From assembly GCA_000149265.1 (NCBI GenBank), contig CH003120.1, positions 19,933-83,932 of the forward strand: 64,000 nt of DNA, given 5' to 3'. Below are more model-generated notes on this DNA. The model saw only the letters and a list, made by a program, of their open reading frames with translations, did not search any database and had not been told where the DNA came from. Source of the stretch: Ciona savignyi (taxonomy: Eukaryota; Chordata; Ascidiacea; Phlebobranchia; Cionidae). The stretch itself is not shown here. The stretch's first letter is position 1.

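Noticed and set aside
63818-63845. Possible alternative last exon after ttttgttgcag: AQYALPFG then stop, in phase with exon 106
   Set aside because: Only eight codons, no sequence support beyond an acceptor, and exon 107 continues the coiled coil in frame. It could be real but needs transcript evidence.

Overview
The window is eukaryotic and reads as one part of a single very large protein-coding gene on the + strand. I could follow 107 coding exons joined by GT-AG introns. The joined frame stays open for 16,267 bases, about 5,422 codons, from the first base of the window to the last. Both ends of the gene lie outside. Introns are AT-rich and short (53 to 1,143 bases, mean about 450) and carry a tRNA-derived SINE family, small DNA transposons and minisatellites. 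This suggests an invertebrate chordate with a compact genome, most likely an ascidian such as Ciona; that is inference, not something the sequence states. I see no second gene on either strand, no RNA gene, and nothing bacterial such as an operon or CRISPR.

Layout. Exons 1-88 (1-53023) encode an array of short cysteine-rich repeats of the ephrin-receptor-like / GCC2_GCC3 type (pattern C-P-x-G-x-Y-C-P-x-G ... P-x-P-C-P-x-G-T-Y ... D-C-x-x-C-P-x-G), rich in N-glycosylation sequons. Exons 89-92 (53377-55997) are a Cys-rich linker, a Thr-rich stretch and a run RRRR-S that fits furin cleavage. Exons 93-96 (56302-58078) are a cysteine-poor juxtamembrane domain with a cupredoxin-like look. Exon 97 (58489-58660) has one transmembrane helix. 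Exons 98-107 (59226-64000) encode a charged, largely coiled-coil cytoplasmic tail that runs off the window. The whole is a type I single-pass receptor or adhesion-like protein with a huge glycosylated ectodomain.

Main observations. The ectodomain has a higher-order repeat of about 690 residues on top of the short repeat: an unusual C-x-C-P module recurs at window residues 1441, 2137, 2829 and 3525 (spacing 696, 692, 696), and a second anchor repeats seven times. Introns are mostly phase 1 (68 of 106; 25 phase 0, 13 phase 2), often splitting a conserved glycine codon. Four introns carry tandem duplications across a splice junction, leaving decoy splice sites. Intron 86 holds a 436-base hAT-like element with an 8-base target duplication, and intron 87 a 28-base minisatellite of 22 full copies. 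Residue numbers count from the first codon of the window. I do not recognise the protein by name.
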